Counted from the first letter of the stretch, positions 33,383 to 43,346 are shown. The stretch is DNA of 64,000 bases from Solimonas marina (GCF_012241385.1 NZ_JAAVXB010000009.1:1-64000); one strand, 5' to 3'. Notes: generated from the letters alone by a model not told the origin. Translations and numbers: made by a program.

Positions 33383-34045
33383 TTACTTCTTCTTCTCGTC
33401 CTTCTTCTCACCGGCCGCTTCAGCGGCGGCCGCGGCTTCAGCGGCTTCAGCCGCTTCTTCCTCGATGGCGCCACGCGGCAGATGGATGGAGACGACCGGC
33501 TGGTCGTTGTCGTGCTTGAGCTCGACGAGCGTCACGCCTTCCGGCAGCGGCAGCTCCGACAGATGGACGGAGCCGTTCAGTTCGAGCGCCGACAGGTCGA
33601 CTTCGATGAACTCCGGCAGGTCCTTCGGCAGGCACTCGACCTGAACCTGGTTCAGGTGATGCTCGACGATGCCGCCGCCGGTCTTGACGCCCGGCGCGAT
33701 GTCGGCGCCCTTGAAGTGCAGCGGCACCTGCATGTGCAGCAGCTTGTCGGCGAGCACGCGCTGGAAGTCGGCGTGGATCGCATAGCCGGTGACCGGGTGA
33801 CGCTGCAGGTCCTTGAGGACGATCTGCTGCGAGTTGTCGCCGAGCTTCAGGGTCAGCAGGTGCGAGTAGAACGCCTCGACCTTCAGATGCTTGCCGAGCT
33901 CGTTGGCCGACAGGCTGATCGACAGCGGCGCTTCGGTGCCACCGTAGACGACGGCCGGGACCTTGCCCTCGCGACGCAGGCGGCGGCTCGCACCTTTGCC
34001 CTGGTCCGCGCGGTCTTCCGCGACCACAACAAAATTTTCTTTCAT
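33383..34045 (-). CDS. rplY: 50S ribosomal protein L25 (Ctc form)
   Basis: 220 residues from the ATG at 34045, with TGGAG about 7 nt upstream. The N-terminal L25 domain binds 5S rRNA (R-A-D-Q-G-K-G-A-S-R-R-L-R-R-E-G-K-V-P-A), followed by the TL5/Ctc C-terminal beta domain. A Glu/Ala/Lys-rich tail is present, so this is the long Ctc form rather than the short E. coli L25. In the conserved prs-rplY-pth order. Confidence 0.97.
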   Translation of the reverse strand: MKENFVVVAEDRADQGKGASRRLRREGKVPAVVYGGTEAPLSISLSANELGKHLKVEAFYSHLLTLKLGDNSQQIVLKDLQRHPVTGYAIHADFQRVLADKLLHMQVPLHFKGADIAPGVKTGGGIVEHHLNQVQVECLPKDLPEFIEVDLSALELNGSVHLSELPLPEGVTLVELKHDNDQPVVSIHLPRGAIEEEAAEAAEAAAAAEAAGEKKDEKKK

Positions 34046-34125
34046 GGAACGCTCCAAAAATGCGTAAAACGACGAATCTGACGCCCGCGACCAGGCGGCA
34101 GGGGCGCGGATTGTACAGAAAACGG

Positions 34126-34155
34126 TAAAAAAATGCCCGGCGCGGGGCCGGGCAT
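34126..34155 (-). terminator. Rho-independent terminator after prs
   Basis: On the minus strand ATGCCCGGC and GCCGGGCAT form a stem followed by seven T's (34127-34133 as A's on plus). It lies 25 bp past the prs stop and separates prs from rplY, which then needs its own promoter or readthrough. Confidence 0.85.
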
Positions 34156-34179
34156 GGGGTGCAGCGCGAGGCTGACGGC

Positions 34180-35133
34180 TCAGTCGACGTAGAGCGAGCT
34201 GACCGATTCCTCGGCGGAAATGCGGCGGATCGTTTCGGCCAGCAGGCCGCCGATCGACAGCTGACGCACCTTCGGGCAGGCCTTGGCGGCGGCCGACAGC
34301 GGCATGGTGTCGGTGACGACCAGTTCGTCGAGCACCGAGTTGCTGATGTTGGTGATCGCCGGGCCGGACAGCACCGCGTGCGTGACATAGGCGACGACCT
34401 TGATTGCGCCTTCTTCCTTCAGCGCGGCGGCGGCCTTGCACAGCGTGCCGGCGGTATCGACCATGTCGTCGACAACGACGCAGGTGCGGCCTTTGACGTC
34501 GCCGATGATGTTCATCACGCGCGACTCGTTCGGCTTCGGCCGGCGCTTGTCGATGATCGCCAGGTCCGCGTCGTCGAGGCGCTTGGCGACCGCGCGGGCG
34601 CGCACCACGCCGCCGACGTCCGGCGCGACGACGATCAGCTTTTCGTATTTCTGACGCCAGATCTCGCCGAGCAGCACCGGGCTGGCGTAGACGTTGTCGA
34701 CCGGGATGTTGAAGAAGCCCTGAATCTGGTCGGCATGCAGGTCGACCGTCAGCACGCGGTCGGCACCGACCTCGGCGATCATGTCGGCGACCACCTTGGC
34801 CGAGATCGGTACGCGCGCGCTGCGCGGGCGGCGATCCTGGCGGGCATAGCCGAAGTAGGGGATCACGGCGGTGACGCGGCCGGCCGACGAGCGCTTCAGC
34901 GCGTCGATCAGCATCATCAGCTCCATGACGTTGTCGTTGGTCGGCACGCAGGTCGGCTGAATGACGAACACGTCCTTGCCGCGCACGTTCTCCAGAATTT
35001 CGACCTGAACCTCGCCGTCCGAGAACTTGCCGACGATGGCCTGGCCTAGCGGCATCTTCAGATAGCCGGAGATATCCTGGGCGAGTTTCGGGTTCGCGTT
35101 ACCGGCGAACAGCATCAACTTGTGATCGACCAT
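34180..35133 (-). CDS. prs: Ribose-phosphate pyrophosphokinase
   Basis: 317 residues from the ATG at 35133 ([13 protein letters not shown]). It makes PRPP from ribose 5-phosphate and ATP for purine, pyrimidine, His and Trp synthesis. Motifs: [15 protein letters not shown], the flexible loop Y-A-R-Q-D-R-R, and the PRPP-binding [13 protein letters not shown] tRNA-Gln gene lies 102 bp upstream on the same strand. Confidence 0.98.
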   Translation of the reverse strand: MVDHKLMLFAGNANPKLAQDISGYLKMPLGQAIVGKFSDGEVQVEILENVRGKDVFVIQPTCVPTNDNVMELMMLIDALKRSSAGRVTAVIPYFGYARQDRRPRSARVPISAKVVADMIAEVGADRVLTVDLHADQIQGFFNIPVDNVYASPVLLGEIWRQKYEKLIVVAPDVGGVVRARAVAKRLDDADLAIIDKRRPKPNESRVMNIIGDVKGRTCVVVDDMVDTAGTLCKAAAALKEEGAIKVVAYVTHAVLSGPAITNISNSVLDELVVTDTMPLSAAAKACPKVRQLSIGGLLAETIRRISAEESVSSLYVD

Positions 35134-35235
35134 GCGTGCGTTTTCTGTCGTGCGTGTGGCGATGGGCTCAGGACTGACTGCCGACTTCAGGGCCGACGAC
35201 TGCGGCATTTGCCGTCAATCGGCGGCGAACAAACT

Positions 35236-35310
35236 TGGCTGGGGCGGATGGACTCGAACCACCGAATGGCGGGATCAAAACCCGCTGCCTTACCACTTGG
35301 CTACGCCCCA
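35236..35310 (-). tRNA. tRNA-Gln (TTG anticodon)
   Basis: 75 nt with encoded CCA: acceptor TGGGGCG/CGCCCCA, D-arm TAGCCAAGTGGTAAGGCA, anticodon loop TTTTGAT, and T-arm GGTTCGAGTCC. Situated between ispE and prs, a conserved position in gammaproteobacteria. Confidence 0.97.
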
Positions 35311-35401
35311 ACATTTGCAAGAACGGACCGGCCGCTCAAACGGGCCGGCATTATAGTCGCATGCGTGCGTCGCTGCGATTGTCGGCAGCGACAACATCGC
35401 A

Positions 35402-36286
35402 TCAGGAGCGGGCGATGGCGTCGAGCAGCGGCGAACGATTGCGCCCCTGCGTGACGAACGCCTGCCAGCCGTCCGGGACTTCGGCGGCGACTTCCTCGGC
35501 CTGATCGCGATAGGCGAAGGCGGCGAACACCGACGCGCCAGTGCCGGACATGCGCGCCTTCGACGCGCGCTTGCGCAGCCAGGCCAGCGCCTCGCCGACC
35601 TGCGGATAGCGCGCGCAGGTGATCGGCTCGCAGTCATTGCGGCCGCGGCCGGCAAGAAAATCGGCGAACTCGATCGGGAAATGATCGCGCGGCAGTTCCG
35701 GTGCCTGGAAGATGTCGCGGGTGCTGACCTCGACCGGCGGCACGACGATGACATAGGTCGGTTCGTCGATGACGACCGGCCGCAAGCGCTCGCCGACGCC
35801 CTCTGCCCAGGCCGACAGGCCGCGGACGAAGACCGGCACGTCGGCGCCCAGCGACAGGCCGATGTAGGCGAGCTCGTCGTTGGGCATGCCCAGATTCCAC
35901 AGGCGATCCAGGGCGACCAGCGTGGTCGCCGCATTGCTCGAGCCGCCGCCTAGACCGGCGCCGAGCGGGATGCGCTTTTCGAGGCGGATATCGGCGCCCA
36001 GGCCATAGGCGCCCGATGCCTGGCGCAGCGCATTGGCGGCGCGCAGGATCAGATCGTCCTCGGCGCGGATGCCATCCGGCAGGCCGCTGACGTTGAATTC
36101 GCCATCGCCGCGCGGCGTGAAATACAGCATGTCCGCCAGCTCGACGAACTGGAACAGCGTCTGCAGCTCGTGATAGCCGTCCGCGCGGCGCCCGGTGACG
36201 TGCAGAAACAGATTCAGTTTGGCAGGCGCCGGCCACGCGAATCCGGTGGTGAAGGGGCGGGCCGGGGACGTCGGGTCAGAGTTCAT
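35402..36286 (-). CDS. ispE: 4-diphosphocytidyl-2-C-methyl-D-erythritol kinase
   Basis: 294 residues. GHMP kinase of the MEP isoprenoid pathway. It has P-A-P-A-K-L-N-L-F-L-H-V-T-G-R-R-x-D-G-Y-H near the start, the ATP loop K-R-I-P-L-G-A-G-L-G-G-G-S-S-N-A-A, and the C-terminal M-S-G-T-G-A-S-V-F-A motif. Follows lolB on the minus strand as in the classic cluster. Confidence 0.97.
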   Translation of the reverse strand: MNSDPTSPARPFTTGFAWPAPAKLNLFLHVTGRRADGYHELQTLFQFVELADMLYFTPRGDGEFNVSGLPDGIRAEDDLILRAANALRQASGAYGLGADIRLEKRIPLGAGLGGGSSNAATTLVALDRLWNLGMPNDELAYIGLSLGADVPVFVRGLSAWAEGVGERLRPVVIDEPTYVIVVPPVEVSTRDIFQAPELPRDHFPIEFADFLAGRGRNDCEPITCARYPQVGEALAWLRKRASKARMSGTGASVFAAFAYRDQAEEVAAEVPDGWQAFVTQGRNRSPLLDAIARS

Positions 36287-36383
36287 GAACGATCTAGATG
36301 GGCGCGGAGCGCCGGCACAAATACGGTTCGGTCGCGAAAACGGCGCCCGTTGGCGGCGTTCGGCGAGCGTTCAGCCGCACAGT

Positions 36384-37028
36384 TTACGAGGATGCCGGGG
36401 GATTGTGGGAGGTTTCGATGTCCTGCCACTGATCGACCACCAGGCGCAGATCGATTTGCGCGCTGGTCGCCGCGAAGCGATGCGGCAGCGACAGGTCGCC
36501 GACCTCCTGGTAGTCCAGGTACTGCAGCGTCCAGCCATCCTGGGTCAGCGTTGCCAGCCGGCCCTGTGCGTCGAAGGTCGTCTTCGCCGGCGTTCCGGGC
36601 GCCGGCAGGCCCAGCGCCCACCAGCGCAGTCCGTCGATCGGAAACGTCCAGCCGGCCCGCTGCAGCATCCAGCCTTCCGGATCGGTGGTCTGTTCAGTGC
36701 CGTCCTTGGTGCGGATCTCGACGTCGTGCGGTGTGCCGCTGATGGCGACGGCGCCGGCGCCGAACGGCCCGGCGATGCGCGCCTCGAAGCGCGCGCCGGC
36801 GTATTGCCGCCAGCGCAGGTCGGCCTTGATCCCGTTGCCGGCGCCGGCACGGCCGTTGAGCTGGAACGACGAGATCGCGGCGACGGCCGTACGGTGTGCC
36901 TGCCATTTGCCGGCGACCTGTGCGGCGTCGACGGTGTCGGGCTTGGGCAGCGTCGCGCAGGCGCCGAGCGCCAGCAGGCTGACGGCGGCGGTCGCGTGCA
37001 GCAGCCAGCGCAGCGGCGAACGGATCAT
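36384..37028 (-). CDS. lolB: Outer-membrane lipoprotein insertion factor LolB
   Basis: 214 residues from the ATG at 37028. The signal peptide ends in a lipobox L-A-L-G-A-C, so it is itself a lipoprotein. The mature part has F-Q-L-N-G-R-A-G, W-x-Q-Y and a G-W-x-L-Q-Y-L-D-Y segment typical of LolB, which accepts lipoproteins from LolA at the outer membrane. 17 bp separates it from the upstream TPR lipoprotein gene, so they are likely cotranscribed. Confidence 0.93.
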   Translation of the reverse strand: MIRSPLRWLLHATAAVSLLALGACATLPKPDTVDAAQVAGKWQAHRTAVAAISSFQLNGRAGAGNGIKADLRWRQYAGARFEARIAGPFGAGAVAISGTPHDVEIRTKDGTEQTTDPEGWMLQRAGWTFPIDGLRWWALGLPAPGTPAKTTFDAQGRLATLTQDGWTLQYLDYQEVGDLSLPHRFAATSAQIDLRLVVDQWQDIETSHNPPASS

Positions 37029-37045
37029 CTCGTTGACGGCCGGTG

Positions 37046-38875
37046 TCAGTGCTCGAAGCGCTCGACGGTCGCCTTCAGCACCGGATGATTCGGGTTGGCG
37101 CGCAGCGCCTGATCCCAAATGCCACGCGCCTCATCCTTGTGGCCTTGCGTCCACAGCACCTCGCCGAGATGGGCGGCGACTTCCGGGTCCGGGAAGTCGG
37201 CGAACGCGCGCTTCAGCAACTGGCTGGCGGCTTCGGTATTGCCGCGCTTGTATTCGACCCAGCCCATGCTGTCGATGATCGAAGCGTCGCTCGGGTCGAG
37301 CTTGAGCGCGCGGCTGATCAGATCGTGCGCCTCGTCGAGCCGCTTGGTGTGCACGGCCAGCATGTAGCCCAGCGCATTGAGCGCGCGCGGGTCGTCCGGC
37401 TGCGAGGCGATGATCTTGCGCAGGTCCTTTTCGGCGTCGTCGATGCGATTCAGGCGTTCGTAGACCAGCGAGCGGCTGTAGAGCAGGTCGTTGTCGTCGG
37501 GCTGCTGCTTGAGCGCGTCGTCCAGCGTTTGCAGCGCGTCGTCGTTGCGGTTGGCGTCGAGCAGCAACTCGGCTTCCGACAGCGTGAAGCGCTTGGCGAA
37601 CTGCGGGAAGTTGTCGCGCAGCAGATGCAGTTGGTCGCGGGCTTCGTCGATCTTGCCAAGCTTGGCCAGCACGAACGACTGGCGCACCGCGGCCTCGATG
37701 GCCTGCGGGCCGTGGTCGACACGGTCGTAATAGTCGAGCGCGTCTTCGTTATCGCCCTTGGCCTCATACAGGCGACCGAGCTGGAAGGCGGCGTCTTCGC
37801 TGCGCTCGCCGTCGAGCAGCGCCTTCAGGTAGCTCTCGGCGGTGTCGTAGTCATGGTCGTTGATCGCCATCACCGCCAGTGCAAACATCGCGTCTGGCTG
37901 GTTGGCGGTGTGGTCGAGCACCTTGTGCAGCTGCGTGCGGGCCGGCTCGCGCTGGTTCGATTCGAGCAGCAGCTTGGCGTAGGCCAGGCGCAGATCGTCG
38001 GCGTTCTTGGTCTTGCGCGCCAGCTTGTCCATCATCGCGTCGCTTTCGCTGATGCGGCCGAGCTTGGTCAGCACGCCGATGCGCAGCAACTGCTCGTCGC
38101 GGCTGTCCGGCGCGCGCGCCAGCGCCTGCTGCGAAGCCCGATCGGCCAGCTCGTCGCGCTTGAAGCGCAGCGCCACCAGCGCCACCGCGTGCGGTGCGGC
38201 GGCGGTCTTCGGGTACTTCGCGGCGAGCTTCTGCATGACCGCGATCGCCGCGTCGGCGTCGGAGGTCTTGGCCTGGCTGAGAATCGAGGCCGCGATATGC
38301 AGGCCGTCGTCGGTGCCACCGGCGTGGCCATCGACGATCGCCGTCACTTGCTCGGTGGCGGTCTGCAGGTCGCCGTGGCTGATCGCCACGCGGGCGATGA
38401 CTTCGCGCGGCTCCATCGCCGTCGGTTCGACCTGCAACCAACGCTGCGCGGCCTGCATCGCCAGGCCCTCGTCACCGGCGGCGATCGCCAGCCCGGTCGC
38501 GCGGCGCGCCAGTTCCGGGTCGGCGACGGTCTGCAGCGCTTCGATGAATTCCTGCGCGGCGATCGCCGGCTGCTGGCGACCGGCCGCCATTTCGCCGGCC
38601 ATGACGTGGTACTGCGCCTCGGCGGCGGCCTCCTCGTCGATCGGCGGCTGCGCTGTGGCGGCGCTGGCGCTGTTGTGGTCCGGCGCCGGAGCGGGCGTGG
38701 CCTCCGGCGGGGCGGTCGGCGCCGTCGCGGGCGGCGGTGTGACCGGTGCGGTCGGGGTCGGCGCCGTTGCCGGGGGCGCGGCCGGTGTCGTTGACGTCTT
38801 GGGCTGCGGCACGGTGGCGCAGGCGGCGAACATCAGGCAGAGGCCGGAGGAGCACAGAAGCGGGGCAAGGCGCAT
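37046..38875 (-). CDS. TPR-repeat lipoprotein
   Basis: 609 residues. Lipobox L-M-F-A-A-C near residue 19, a Pro/Ala/Thr linker to about residue 65, then about 14-16 helical TPR-like units to the C-terminus; the last ones are clearest (A-L-N-A-L-G-Y-M-L, W-V-E-Y-K-R-G-N-T-E-A-A). It is probably anchored in the outer membrane as a scaffold. A TPR gene directly before lolB is common in this group of bacteria. Confidence 0.9.
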   Translation of the reverse strand: MRLAPLLCSSGLCLMFAACATVPQPKTSTTPAAPPATAPTPTAPVTPPPATAPTAPPEATPAPAPDHNSASAATAQPPIDEEAAAEAQYHVMAGEMAAGRQQPAIAAQEFIEALQTVADPELARRATGLAIAAGDEGLAMQAAQRWLQVEPTAMEPREVIARVAISHGDLQTATEQVTAIVDGHAGGTDDGLHIAASILSQAKTSDADAAIAVMQKLAAKYPKTAAAPHAVALVALRFKRDELADRASQQALARAPDSRDEQLLRIGVLTKLGRISESDAMMDKLARKTKNADDLRLAYAKLLLESNQREPARTQLHKVLDHTANQPDAMFALAVMAINDHDYDTAESYLKALLDGERSEDAAFQLGRLYEAKGDNEDALDYYDRVDHGPQAIEAAVRQSFVLAKLGKIDEARDQLHLLRDNFPQFAKRFTLSEAELLLDANRNDDALQTLDDALKQQPDDNDLLYSRSLVYERLNRIDDAEKDLRKIIASQPDDPRALNALGYMLAVHTKRLDEAHDLISRALKLDPSDASIIDSMGWVEYKRGNTEAASQLLKRAFADFPDPEVAAHLGEVLWTQGHKDEARGIWDQALRANPNHPVLKATVERFEH

Positions 38876-38993
38876 GTCGAACGGTCTGACGGTTTACGAA
38901 CAGACATTATGCGCTGATAGCCGGTTCCCCGTGACTGCGGCAGCGGGCGGTTCAGCGTAGTAAAATAGCGCGGAAATTCTGCACTGATAGCCA

Positions 38994-40256
38994 ATGGCCC
39001 TCGTCACGCTCGGTCTCAGCCATCATCGTGCGCCTGTCGAGGCGCGCGAGCGGCTGGCGTTCACCGACGCCGACCTGGGGGCTTCGCTACAGCGCCTGCG
39101 GGCGCTGCCGGATGTGCACGAGGCGGCCATTGTCTCGACCTGCAATCGCACCGAAATCATGACGGTCACCAGCCTCGAGGCCGAGGCGCGACTGATCGAA
39201 TGGTGGCGGCGCGAGCGCCAGGCGCCGGAAGGCTATATCGAGAAGTTCGCCTATACGCATCGCGACCTTTGCAGCATCACCCACAGCCTGCGCGTGGCCT
39301 CTGGTCTGGATTCGATGATCGTCGGCGAACCGCAGATTCTCGGGCAGATGAAGGACTCGTTCGCGGTCGCCAGCGAGGTCAAGTCGGTTGGGCCGGTGCT
39401 GTCGCGGCTGTTCCAGCACGCGTTCTCGGTGGCCAAGCTGGTGCGTTCGCAGACCCAGGTCGGCGCGCATCCGGTGTCGGTCGCCTATGCGGCGCTGCAG
39501 ATGGCGCGGCGCATCTTCGCCGACATGAAGAACCAGACGGCGGTGCTGATCGGCGCCGGCGAGATGATCACGCTGGTGGCGCGTCACCTTCAGCAACACG
39601 GCGTCGGCCGCATCGTCGTCGCCAACCGCTCGCTGGAACGCGCCGAGCGCCTGGCCCGCGAGGTGCGCGGCTACGCGGTCAGCCTCGATGATCTGTCGAC
39701 CTATCTGCCGGATGCCGATCTGGTGATCTCGTCGACGGCGGCGCGTGACTATGTGCTCGGCTCCGAAGTGATGCGTCGTGCGGTGGGTTCGCGGCGGCGC
39801 AAGCCGGTGCTGATGATCGACCTGGCGGTGCCGCGCGACATCGATCCGAAGATCGCGCAGATCGAAGACATTTATCTGTACACGATCGACGATCTGCGCG
39901 CGGTCATCGCCGAAAACATGAAGCTGCGTGAGGAAGCCGCGCGTCAGGCCGAGGTCTTGATCACGACGCAGGCCCAGCAGTTCTCGCGCTGGCTTGAAAG
40001 CCGCGATGCCGGCAACACGATCCGCTTGATTCGTGCGCAGGCGCGCGATCGTCGCGACGAGGTGCTGGACAAGGCGCGGCGCAAGCTGGCGGCCGGCGAG
40101 TCCATCGACGAGGTGCTCGGCTTCGTCGCCGACACGCTCAGCAACAAGATTCTGCATTCGCCATCGCAGGTGCTGCGTCGCGCCGATGCCGTCGAACAGG
40201 CACTGCTGCTCAACAGTGCGCGCAAACTGTTCGATCTCCCCGACGACGAGCCTTAG
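38994..40256 (+). CDS. hemA: Glutamyl-tRNA reductase
   Basis: 420 residues. First step of C5-pathway haem synthesis, reducing Glu-tRNA(Glu) to glutamate-1-semialdehyde with NADPH. Shows G-L-S-H-H-R-A-P-V at the start, the catalytic Cys in S-T-C-N-R-T-E, L-x-S-M-I-V-G-E-P-Q-I-L-G-Q, and the NADPH domain V-L-I-G-A-G-E-M. It heads the hemA-prfA-prmC-moeB run and is divergent from the TPR lipoprotein gene, with a 118-bp shared promoter region. Confidence 0.98.
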   Translation: MALVTLGLSHHRAPVEARERLAFTDADLGASLQRLRALPDVHEAAIVSTCNRTEIMTVTSLEAEARLIEWWRRERQAPEGYIEKFAYTHRDLCSITHSLRVASGLDSMIVGEPQILGQMKDSFAVASEVKSVGPVLSRLFQHAFSVAKLVRSQTQVGAHPVSVAYAALQMARRIFADMKNQTAVLIGAGEMITLVARHLQQHGVGRIVVANRSLERAERLAREVRGYAVSLDDLSTYLPDADLVISSTAARDYVLGSEVMRRAVGSRRRKPVLMIDLAVPRDIDPKIAQIEDIYLYTIDDLRAVIAENMKLREEAARQAEVLITTQAQQFSRWLESRDAGNTIRLIRAQARDRRDEVLDKARRKLAAGESIDEVLGFVADTLSNKILHSPSQVLRRADAVEQALLLNSARKLFDLPDDEP

Positions 40257-40340
40257 CAGCGCCCGTCCGCTGTCCGCTATCGCGCGGCCCGCCCGGGCCG
40301 TCGCTTTTCGTCTCGTCTGCTCCGTTTCAAAATTCCGTCG

Positions 40341-41423
40341 ATGAAAGACAGTCTGCTCGCCAAGCTCGAAGCCATGGCCGAACGGCGCGAAGAAATTTCG
40401 CACGAACTCGGTGATCCGGATGTGATCGGCGACCAGGACAAGTTCCGCCGCCTGTCGCAGGAATACGCGCAGCTCGGCCCGCTGGCCGACAGCTTCGGCG
40501 CCTATCAGCAGTCCGTGCAGGCCTTGGCGGACCTGGAAGCCATGCAAAGCGACAGCGATCCGGACATGCGCGCGATGGCGCAGGCCGAGTGGCCCGAGGT
40601 GCGCGCGCGCATCGAAGCGCTTGAAGCCGAGCTGCACCAGTATCTGGTGCCCAAGGATCCGCTCGACAACAACAACGTCTTCCTCGAAGTCCGCGCCGGC
40701 ACCGGCGGCGACGAGGCGGCGATCTTCGCTGGTGACCTGTTCCGCATGTACTCCAAGTACGCGGAAACGCGCGGCTGGCAGGTCGAGGTGCTCAGCGCCA
40801 ACGAGGGCGAGCATGGCGGCTTCAAGGAAATCATCGCGCGCATCATTGGTTTCGGCGCGTATTCGCAGCTCAAGTACGAGTCCGGCGCGCATCGCGTGCA
40901 ACGCGTGCCGGAAACCGAAGCGCAGGGTCGCATCCATACATCGGCGGCGACCGTCGCGGTGCTGCCGGAGGTCGAGGAATCGCAGATCACGATCAACCCG
41001 GCCGATCTGAAGTTCGACACCTTTCGTTCGAGCGGTGCCGGCGGTCAGCACGTCAACAAGACCGAGTCGGCGATTCGTGTCACGCACGTGCCGAGCGGCG
41101 TGGTCGTCGAATGTCAGGAAGAGCGCTCGCAGCACAAGAACCGCGCCAAGGCGCTGTCGTTGCTGCAGGCGCGGCTGTCGGAGGCCGAGCGCGAAAAGCA
41201 CGCCAGCAGCCGCGCCGCCGAGCGCAAGAAGCTGGTCGGCTCCGGCGATCGTTCCGAGCGCATCCGCACCTACAACTTCCCGCAGGGGCGGGTCACCGAC
41301 CACCGCATCAACCTGACGCTGTACCAGCTAGAACGCGTCATCGTCGGCGATCTTGATCCGGTGATTCAGCCGCTGCTCGCCGAGGCACAGGCCGAGGCGC
41401 TGGCCGAACTCGGCGAGGCATGA
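40341..41423 (+). CDS. prfA: Peptide chain release factor 1
   Basis: 360 residues. It reads UAA/UAG stop codons. The peptidyl-hydrolysis motif G-G-Q is in [12 protein letters not shown], and the P-x-T-type codon-recognition motif is [11 protein letters not shown]. Its TGA overlaps the ATG of prmC by 4 nt; PrmC methylates the Gln of this GGQ, so the overlap joins enzyme and substrate. Confidence 0.98.
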   Translation: MKDSLLAKLEAMAERREEISHELGDPDVIGDQDKFRRLSQEYAQLGPLADSFGAYQQSVQALADLEAMQSDSDPDMRAMAQAEWPEVRARIEALEAELHQYLVPKDPLDNNNVFLEVRAGTGGDEAAIFAGDLFRMYSKYAETRGWQVEVLSANEGEHGGFKEIIARIIGFGAYSQLKYESGAHRVQRVPETEAQGRIHTSAATVAVLPEVEESQITINPADLKFDTFRSSGAGGQHVNKTESAIRVTHVPSGVVVECQEERSQHKNRAKALSLLQARLSEAEREKHASSRAAERKKLVGSGDRSERIRTYNFPQGRVTDHRINLTLYQLERVIVGDLDPVIQPLLAEAQAEALAELGEA

Positions 41424-42259
41424 GCGAGGCTACGACGCTGCGCGCGGCGCTGCGCGACGCACAGACCGCGATCGCCGCGAGCAGCGACAGCGCGCGCCTC
41501 GACGCCGAGTGGCTGCTCGCGCATGTTCTGGGCTGCAGCCGCACGCAACTGATGATGCGCGGCGACGACGCACTGGCCGCAGCGGATGTACAGCGCTATG
41601 CCGCGCTCGTTGCGCGTCGCCGTGACGGCGAACCGGTCGCCTATCTGCTTGGCAACCAGGGATTCTGGTCGCTGGAGCTGCAGGTGACGCCGGACGTGCT
41701 GGTGCCGCGCCCGGAGACCGAGTTGCTCGTCGAGTGGGCGCTCGAATGCCTGCCGGCGGACGTTGCGGCGCAGGTCGTCGATCTCGGTACCGGCAGCGGC
41801 GCGATCGCGCTGGCGCTGGCCCGCGAGCGACCGACGGCGACGGTGACGGCGACCGATGTCTCGGCCGCGGCGCTGGCGATCGCGAGCGGCAATGCCGAAC
41901 GCCTGGGGCTGGCGGTCGAGTTTCGCGAAGGCGCGTGGTGGCAGGCCTGCGCCGATCAATGTTTCGATCTGGTCGTCTCGAATCCGCCGTATATCGCGGC
42001 GGGCGACGAGCATTTGCCGGCGCTGCGTCATGAGCCCTTGCTGGCCTTGAGCGACGGCGCCGACGGCCTGCAGGCGCTGCGCGACATCATTGCCGGCGCA
42101 CCGGCGCGGTTGCGCGCCGGCGGTAGGCTGCTGCTCGAGCATGGCTACGATCAGGGCGCCGCGGTGCGTGCACTGCTGAGCGCGGCGGGTTTTACCGAGG
42201 TGAGCACGCGCCGCGATCTGGAAGGTCGCGAACGCGCCAGTGGAGGGCGCCGATCATGA
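41420..42259 (+). CDS. prmC: Release-factor glutamine methyltransferase
   Basis: 279 residues. SAM motif [15 protein letters not shown] and substrate-Gln-binding motif V-S-N-P-P-Y-I, as in HemK/Prm[11 protein letters not shown] is also diagnostic. It methylates the GGQ glutamine of RF1 and RF2. ATGA overlaps join it to prfA upstream and to moeB downstream. Confidence 0.97.
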   Translation: MSEATTLRAALRDAQTAIAASSDSARLDAEWLLAHVLGCSRTQLMMRGDDALAAADVQRYAALVARRRDGEPVAYLLGNQGFWSLELQVTPDVLVPRPETELLVEWALECLPADVAAQVVDLGTGSGAIALALARERPTATVTATDVSAAALAIASGNAERLGLAVEFREGAWWQACADQCFDLVVSNPPYIAAGDEHLPALRHEPLLALSDGADGLQALRDIIAGAPARLRAGGRLLLEHGYDQGAAVRALLSAAGFTEVSTRRDLEGRERASGGRRS

Positions 42260-42990
42260 GTGACTTGATGCGCTACAGCCGGCAGATCGTGCTGCGCGAA
42301 GTGGGCGTCAACGGCCAGGAACTGCTGCGCGATTCGTCGGTGTTGGTGATCGGGCTCGGCGGCCTGGGTTCGACCGCCGCCAGCCATCTGGCCGGCGCCG
42401 GCATCGGCCGGTTGCTGCTGTGCGATCGCGATCGCGTCGAACTCAGCAACTTGCAGCGCCAAGTGTTGTACCGGCAAAGCGATGTCGGCCGTGCCAAGAC
42501 CGTGGCCGCCGCTGCGCAGTTGGCGGCGCTGAACCGTGACGTCGAGATCGAGACCTTCGATGCCGACGACGGCCTGGCCGCCGTGCGTGACGCCGACATC
42601 GTGCTCGACTGTACCGATAATTTTCCGGCCCGCTATGCGATCAACGCCGCCTGCGTGGCGGCGCGCCGGCCGCTGGTTTCCGGCGCCGCGATCCGCTTCG
42701 AGGGCCAGCTCGCGGTCTTCGATCCGTCGCGTGGCGGGGCCTGCTACCGTTGCCTGTACGCCGATGACGGCGAGGCGGCCGAAACCTGCGAAGAGGCCGG
42801 TATTCTCGGGCCGGTGGTCGCCACGGTCGGCAGTCTGCAGGCGCTGGCGGCGATCAAATGGCTGCTCGGCCGGCGCGACGACGCCGGCACCCTGACGACT
42901 TGGGATGCGCTGCGCATGCAGTGGCGCACCCATCGCATCCCGGCCGATCCGGATTGCCCGGTTTGCGGCACCTCGCATCGTGGAGAATGA
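42256..42990 (+). CDS. moeB: MoeB/ThiF-family E1-like adenylyltransferase
   Basis: 244 residues. Adenylates the C-terminus of MoaD or a related ubiquitin-like sulfur carrier. R-Y-S-R-Q-I-V-L-R-E at the start, the nucleotide loop G-L-G-G-L-G-S, L-x-N-L-Q-R-Q-V-L-Y, and zinc ligands C-Y-R-C and C-P-V-C-G near the end. The role in molybdopterin synthesis fits the molybdoenzyme at 4.3-6.5 kb. A JAMM-like gene follows immediately, as elsewhere in ubiquitin-like sulfur-transfer loci. Confidence 0.92.
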   Translation: MSDLMRYSRQIVLREVGVNGQELLRDSSVLVIGLGGLGSTAASHLAGAGIGRLLLCDRDRVELSNLQRQVLYRQSDVGRAKTVAAAAQLAALNRDVEIETFDADDGLAAVRDADIVLDCTDNFPARYAINAACVAARRPLVSGAAIRFEGQLAVFDPSRGGACYRCLYADDGEAAETCEEAGILGPVVATVGSLQALAAIKWLLGRRDDAGTLTTWDALRMQWRTHRIPADPDCPVCGTSHRGE

Positions 42991-42995
42991 CGTTC

Positions 42996-43331
42996 ATGAA
43001 TGAAGTCCTGGTAATGCCGCGCAATCTGGCGATCCGCATCCTGCACGCGGCGCAGATCGCGCAGCCGGAATCGATACGCGGTGCGGTGTACGCGCGTGGC
43101 GGCGAGCCGGCGTCGTTCGTTCAGGGGGATGATGCCGCCGCGCGCGGCGACGGTCTGTGGGCGGTGCTGTGGTCGCACCCGCAGGCCGAGGCAGTGCCGG
43201 CCGCGAGTGAGCTGAAGGTCGGGCTGCTGAGCCTGGTCGTGTCGCTGAACATCAAGGGCGTGCTGGAAATGCGCGCGTGGCGGCTGGTCGACGGCGCCGC
43301 ACAGGAACAGGTGCTGACGATTCGCGACTGA
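42996..43331 (+). CDS. Degenerate JAMM/MPN-domain protein after moeB
   Basis: 111 residues from the ATG at 42996, 10 nt after GGAG; an ATG at 42987 overlapping the moeB stop is the alternative. The fold pattern matches bacterial JAMM (Mov34/MPN) metalloproteases beside ThiF/MoeB: M-P-R-N-L-A-I-R-I-L-H-A-A-Q at the start, G-L-W-A-V-L-W-S-H-P in the centre, and L-V-V-S-L-N-I-K-G-V-L-E-M-R near the end. The zinc motif is altered: first His to Trp, Ser to Ala and Asp to Glu. Probably catalytically dead, possibly a binding partner of MoeB. Confidence 0.7.
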   Translation: MNEVLVMPRNLAIRILHAAQIAQPESIRGAVYARGGEPASFVQGDDAAARGDGLWAVLWSHPQAEAVPAASELKVGLLSLVVSLNIKGVLEMRAWRLVDGAAQEQVLTIRD

Positions 43332-43346
43332 GCCGCCGGCGGCTCA
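43329..43346. repeat. Palindrome spanning two convergent stop codons
   Basis: TGAGCCGCCGGCGGCTCA is a perfect 18-bp palindrome. Its ends are the TGA of the plus-strand JAMM-like gene and the TGA of the minus-strand bestrophin-like gene. It may serve as a compact bidirectional terminator, though it lacks U-tracts. Confidence 0.6.

Noticed and set aside
39087-41303. A 738-codon minus-strand frame over hemA and prfA
   Set aside because: Antisense shadow of two recognised genes; no domain-like pattern.
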